From Microcoleus sp. CSU_2_2 (GTDB lineage: Bacteria; Cyanobacteriota; Cyanobacteriia; Cyanobacteriales; Microcoleaceae): a DNA stretch of 35,135 bases. The notes under the pieces are model-generated. The model saw only the letters and a program-made list of their open reading frames with translations. It ran no database searches and was not told the DNA's origin. This document shows, piece by piece, positions 33,940-35,135 of the stretch. A program made the translations under genes and the position numbers. Where the stretch lies: assembly GCA_012035135.1 (NCBI GenBank), contig JAAUPI010000029.1, positions 1 through 35,135 on the forward strand, in the 5' to 3' direction. Every line of letters begins with the position of its first letter. Positions within the stretch are counted from its first letter, which is position 1.

Positions 33940-34992
33940 ATGGCAATGAACCAGGTTACAGCGCTGATGGCTATGCTGTTAGCGGCTGTGAAAGTAACCC
34001 GTGCGAGTCCTCCCTTAACGGATATCGAAGCAACAGTTATAGCAGTCAGCAAACAGAGGGATACGGGGTTCCCGACTTCTTTGCTGATGGCTACCCTTGA
34101 GAACGTTTTTGAAGGCAATTTGAATTTAGCAGATACTCCGTGGACGGAGACGGCTGCTAACCCTAACCCTTATTTTGAACGAGGGGTAAATGACGCTAAT
34201 CCCTATCAAAATCAAAGAGCTACTTCTCATTTCGACGTTGATGACTTATACCAAATCCGGGTTTCCCATCCCCGTTATAATTGGTATGGTGCGTCGCTAT
34301 GAGATCTCCCAATAGCAACGAGAGTTATTCGTAGCGACGCACAGTACATCATGTTGGGCGATATCAGCCAAGCTTTGCAACCAGAACTGCTATCGTTTGG
34401 TTTTGTCGCGCAGCAAGCTGGTCTGAATTTAGATAGCGTAGCTTTAAGCGCATTTACTTTAGTTGCCAAGCAGTCGTTAAATCAGTTAGTTCAGGCTATC
34501 CCTCTTCTCGGTGAATTTAAAGTTGCAGAGATTGCGCCGGTGGCGGGAGTGCTAGCAACAAAAGCTGCTGGTATTGATGTAGCCGATCGCACTTTAGAGC
34601 AGCTCCTCATTTCCTATCCACAATTAAGTAATTTAAAACTCGGAGAAATTGACCTTTCTCAGTATTCAATCTCTTCGATTCCGAACTTAAGCAGCGCTCA
34701 ACTTGGCGCGTTTTCTGATTGGCAAACGACCTTAATTAAAGACGTACCGGGGCTGAATGCTTTACCTCTGTCTAGCTTTCCCAATCCCATAGCAGAATTT
34801 GGCAATTTAGTAATGAGAATTGATGCGATTTATGGCCCCGCCGAGCGGCGGCGAACGAAGACGATCTCGGGCTCCGACGTTCAAGGATTTTCGGTTAACT
34901 GTCAAGAAAATGATTGCGCTTATATCGAACTAGACGATCTGGAGAATTCGGGTCGGAACGCTCGCGGTTCGTTGGAAGGCAAGCAATGGATT
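33940..34992 (+). pseudogene. Predicted exported protein gene broken twice by the palindromic repeat
   Basis: Frame 1 opens at 33940 with a signal-like N-terminus (MNQVTALMAMLLAAVKVTRA) followed by SPPLTDIEATVIAVSKQRDTG, and runs to repeat copy C, where it stops at 34302. After the repeat, the same frame resumes (MLGDISQALQPELLSFGF...) through an Ala/Leu-rich helical region to copy D at 34993, where it is cut off. Thus one coding sequence holds two insertions. The second part has repeating Leu-rich short motifs (LKLGEIDLSQYSISSIP) and a pair of Cys (VNCQENDCAY). I recall similar proteins from cyanobacterial plasmids but cannot name a family; a conjugation or surface role is speculation. Confidence 0.5.
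34248..34342 (+). repeat. Palindromic MITE-like element, copy C (right end missing)
   Basis: The copy starts ATACCAAATCCGGG and ends at GCGACGCAC. Bases 34257-34342 are identical to the reverse complement of 35050-35135 (86 bp). GGTGCGTCGCTA and TAGCGACGCAC form the central stem; GAGATCTC lies in the loop. It lacks the last 55 bp of the element. It lies inside a coding frame and introduces a stop. Confidence 0.88.
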
Positions 34993-35135
34993 ATACCAAA
35001 TCCGGGTAACTTACCCCTTTTATAATCTCGTAAATGTAGTAAATGTAGGGTGCGTCGCTACGAATAACTCTCGTTGCTATTGGGAGATCTCATAGCGACG
35101 CACCATACCAATTATAACGGGGATGGGAAACCCGG
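34993..35135 (-). repeat. Palindromic MITE-like element, copy D (cut by window end)
   Basis: The element begins ATACCAAATCCGGGTAAC, shares its first 55 bp in reverse complement with bases 1-57, and its remaining part with copy C in inverted orientation. The window ends nine or so bases before the expected terminal ATTTGGTAT. Full length would be about 152 bp. It interrupts the exported-protein frame a second time. Confidence 0.88.

Noticed and set aside
33783-34100. Plus-strand 105-residue frame upstream of the exported protein
   Set aside because: Gly/Ser/Tyr/Asn-rich, overlaps the frame that continues across the repeat, and shows no domain; the signal-peptide frame is more convincing.
1-35135. 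Window as a circular plasmid closed through its end repeats
   Set aside because: Joining the last base to the first does not rebuild the element; copy D needs ATTTGGTAT next, but the window begins with the opposite end of the element.

Overview
The window comes from a cyanobacterium, most likely a filamentous Oscillatoriales-type genome (Microcoleus/Oscillatoria-like). The reasons are the very frequent HIP1-type octamer GCGATCGC, oxygenic-phototroph genes (gun4, a PAM68 photosystem II assembly factor), a Ycf46-like AAA ATPase, and many short intergenic repeats typical of that group (tandem heptamers, small palindromes, MITE-like elements). No rRNA or tRNA gene was found. Both ends of the window lie inside copies of one repeat family, which looks like a draft-assembly contig broken at repeats.

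Positions 1-25000 are mostly ordinary chromosome: a YddA/SbmA-type ABC transporter, a DUF1361 membrane protein, a very large CHASE-PAS-GAF sensor histidine kinase, TldD, alanine dehydrogenase, an XPB-like helicase with its Bax1/DUF790 nuclease partner (separated by a DUF3598-like protein), a DUF2786 protein, gun4, a STAND ATPase of the cyanobacterial AAA-like type, ruvA, rpsO, PAM68, aroF and rsmD. Exceptions to 'ordinary' are a frameshift exactly in helicase motif VI of the XPB gene, a 16-bp iteron-like array plus palindrome plus intrinsic terminator in a 760-bp gene-free gap (17346-18106), and a CRISPR-like relic next to a 57-bp tandem repeat (21441-21688).

Positions 25000-35135 are an accessory, rearranged region. 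It holds an IS630 transposase fragment, a protein with a long acidic tail, a Ycf46-like AAA ATPase that has lost its 5' end, a 935-residue HEPN-STAND protein that looks like an anti-phage sensor/RNase, a family-A DNA polymerase gene split in two with its catalytic palm missing, a DNA-methyltransferase-like gene, a small protein ending in a beta-clamp-binding motif, and an exported-protein gene broken twice by the same palindromic element. Two nearly identical 121-bp MITEs in direct orientation sit exactly at the broken end of the Ycf46-like gene and at the junction of the split polymerase, and they bracket the HEPN-STAND gene.

The polymerase, methyltransferase and clamp-binding genes probably came from a plasmid or integrative element. 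The HEPN-STAND gene is the best candidate for an undescribed defence system. Functional statements are based on family recognition from sequence alone; no database search was run.
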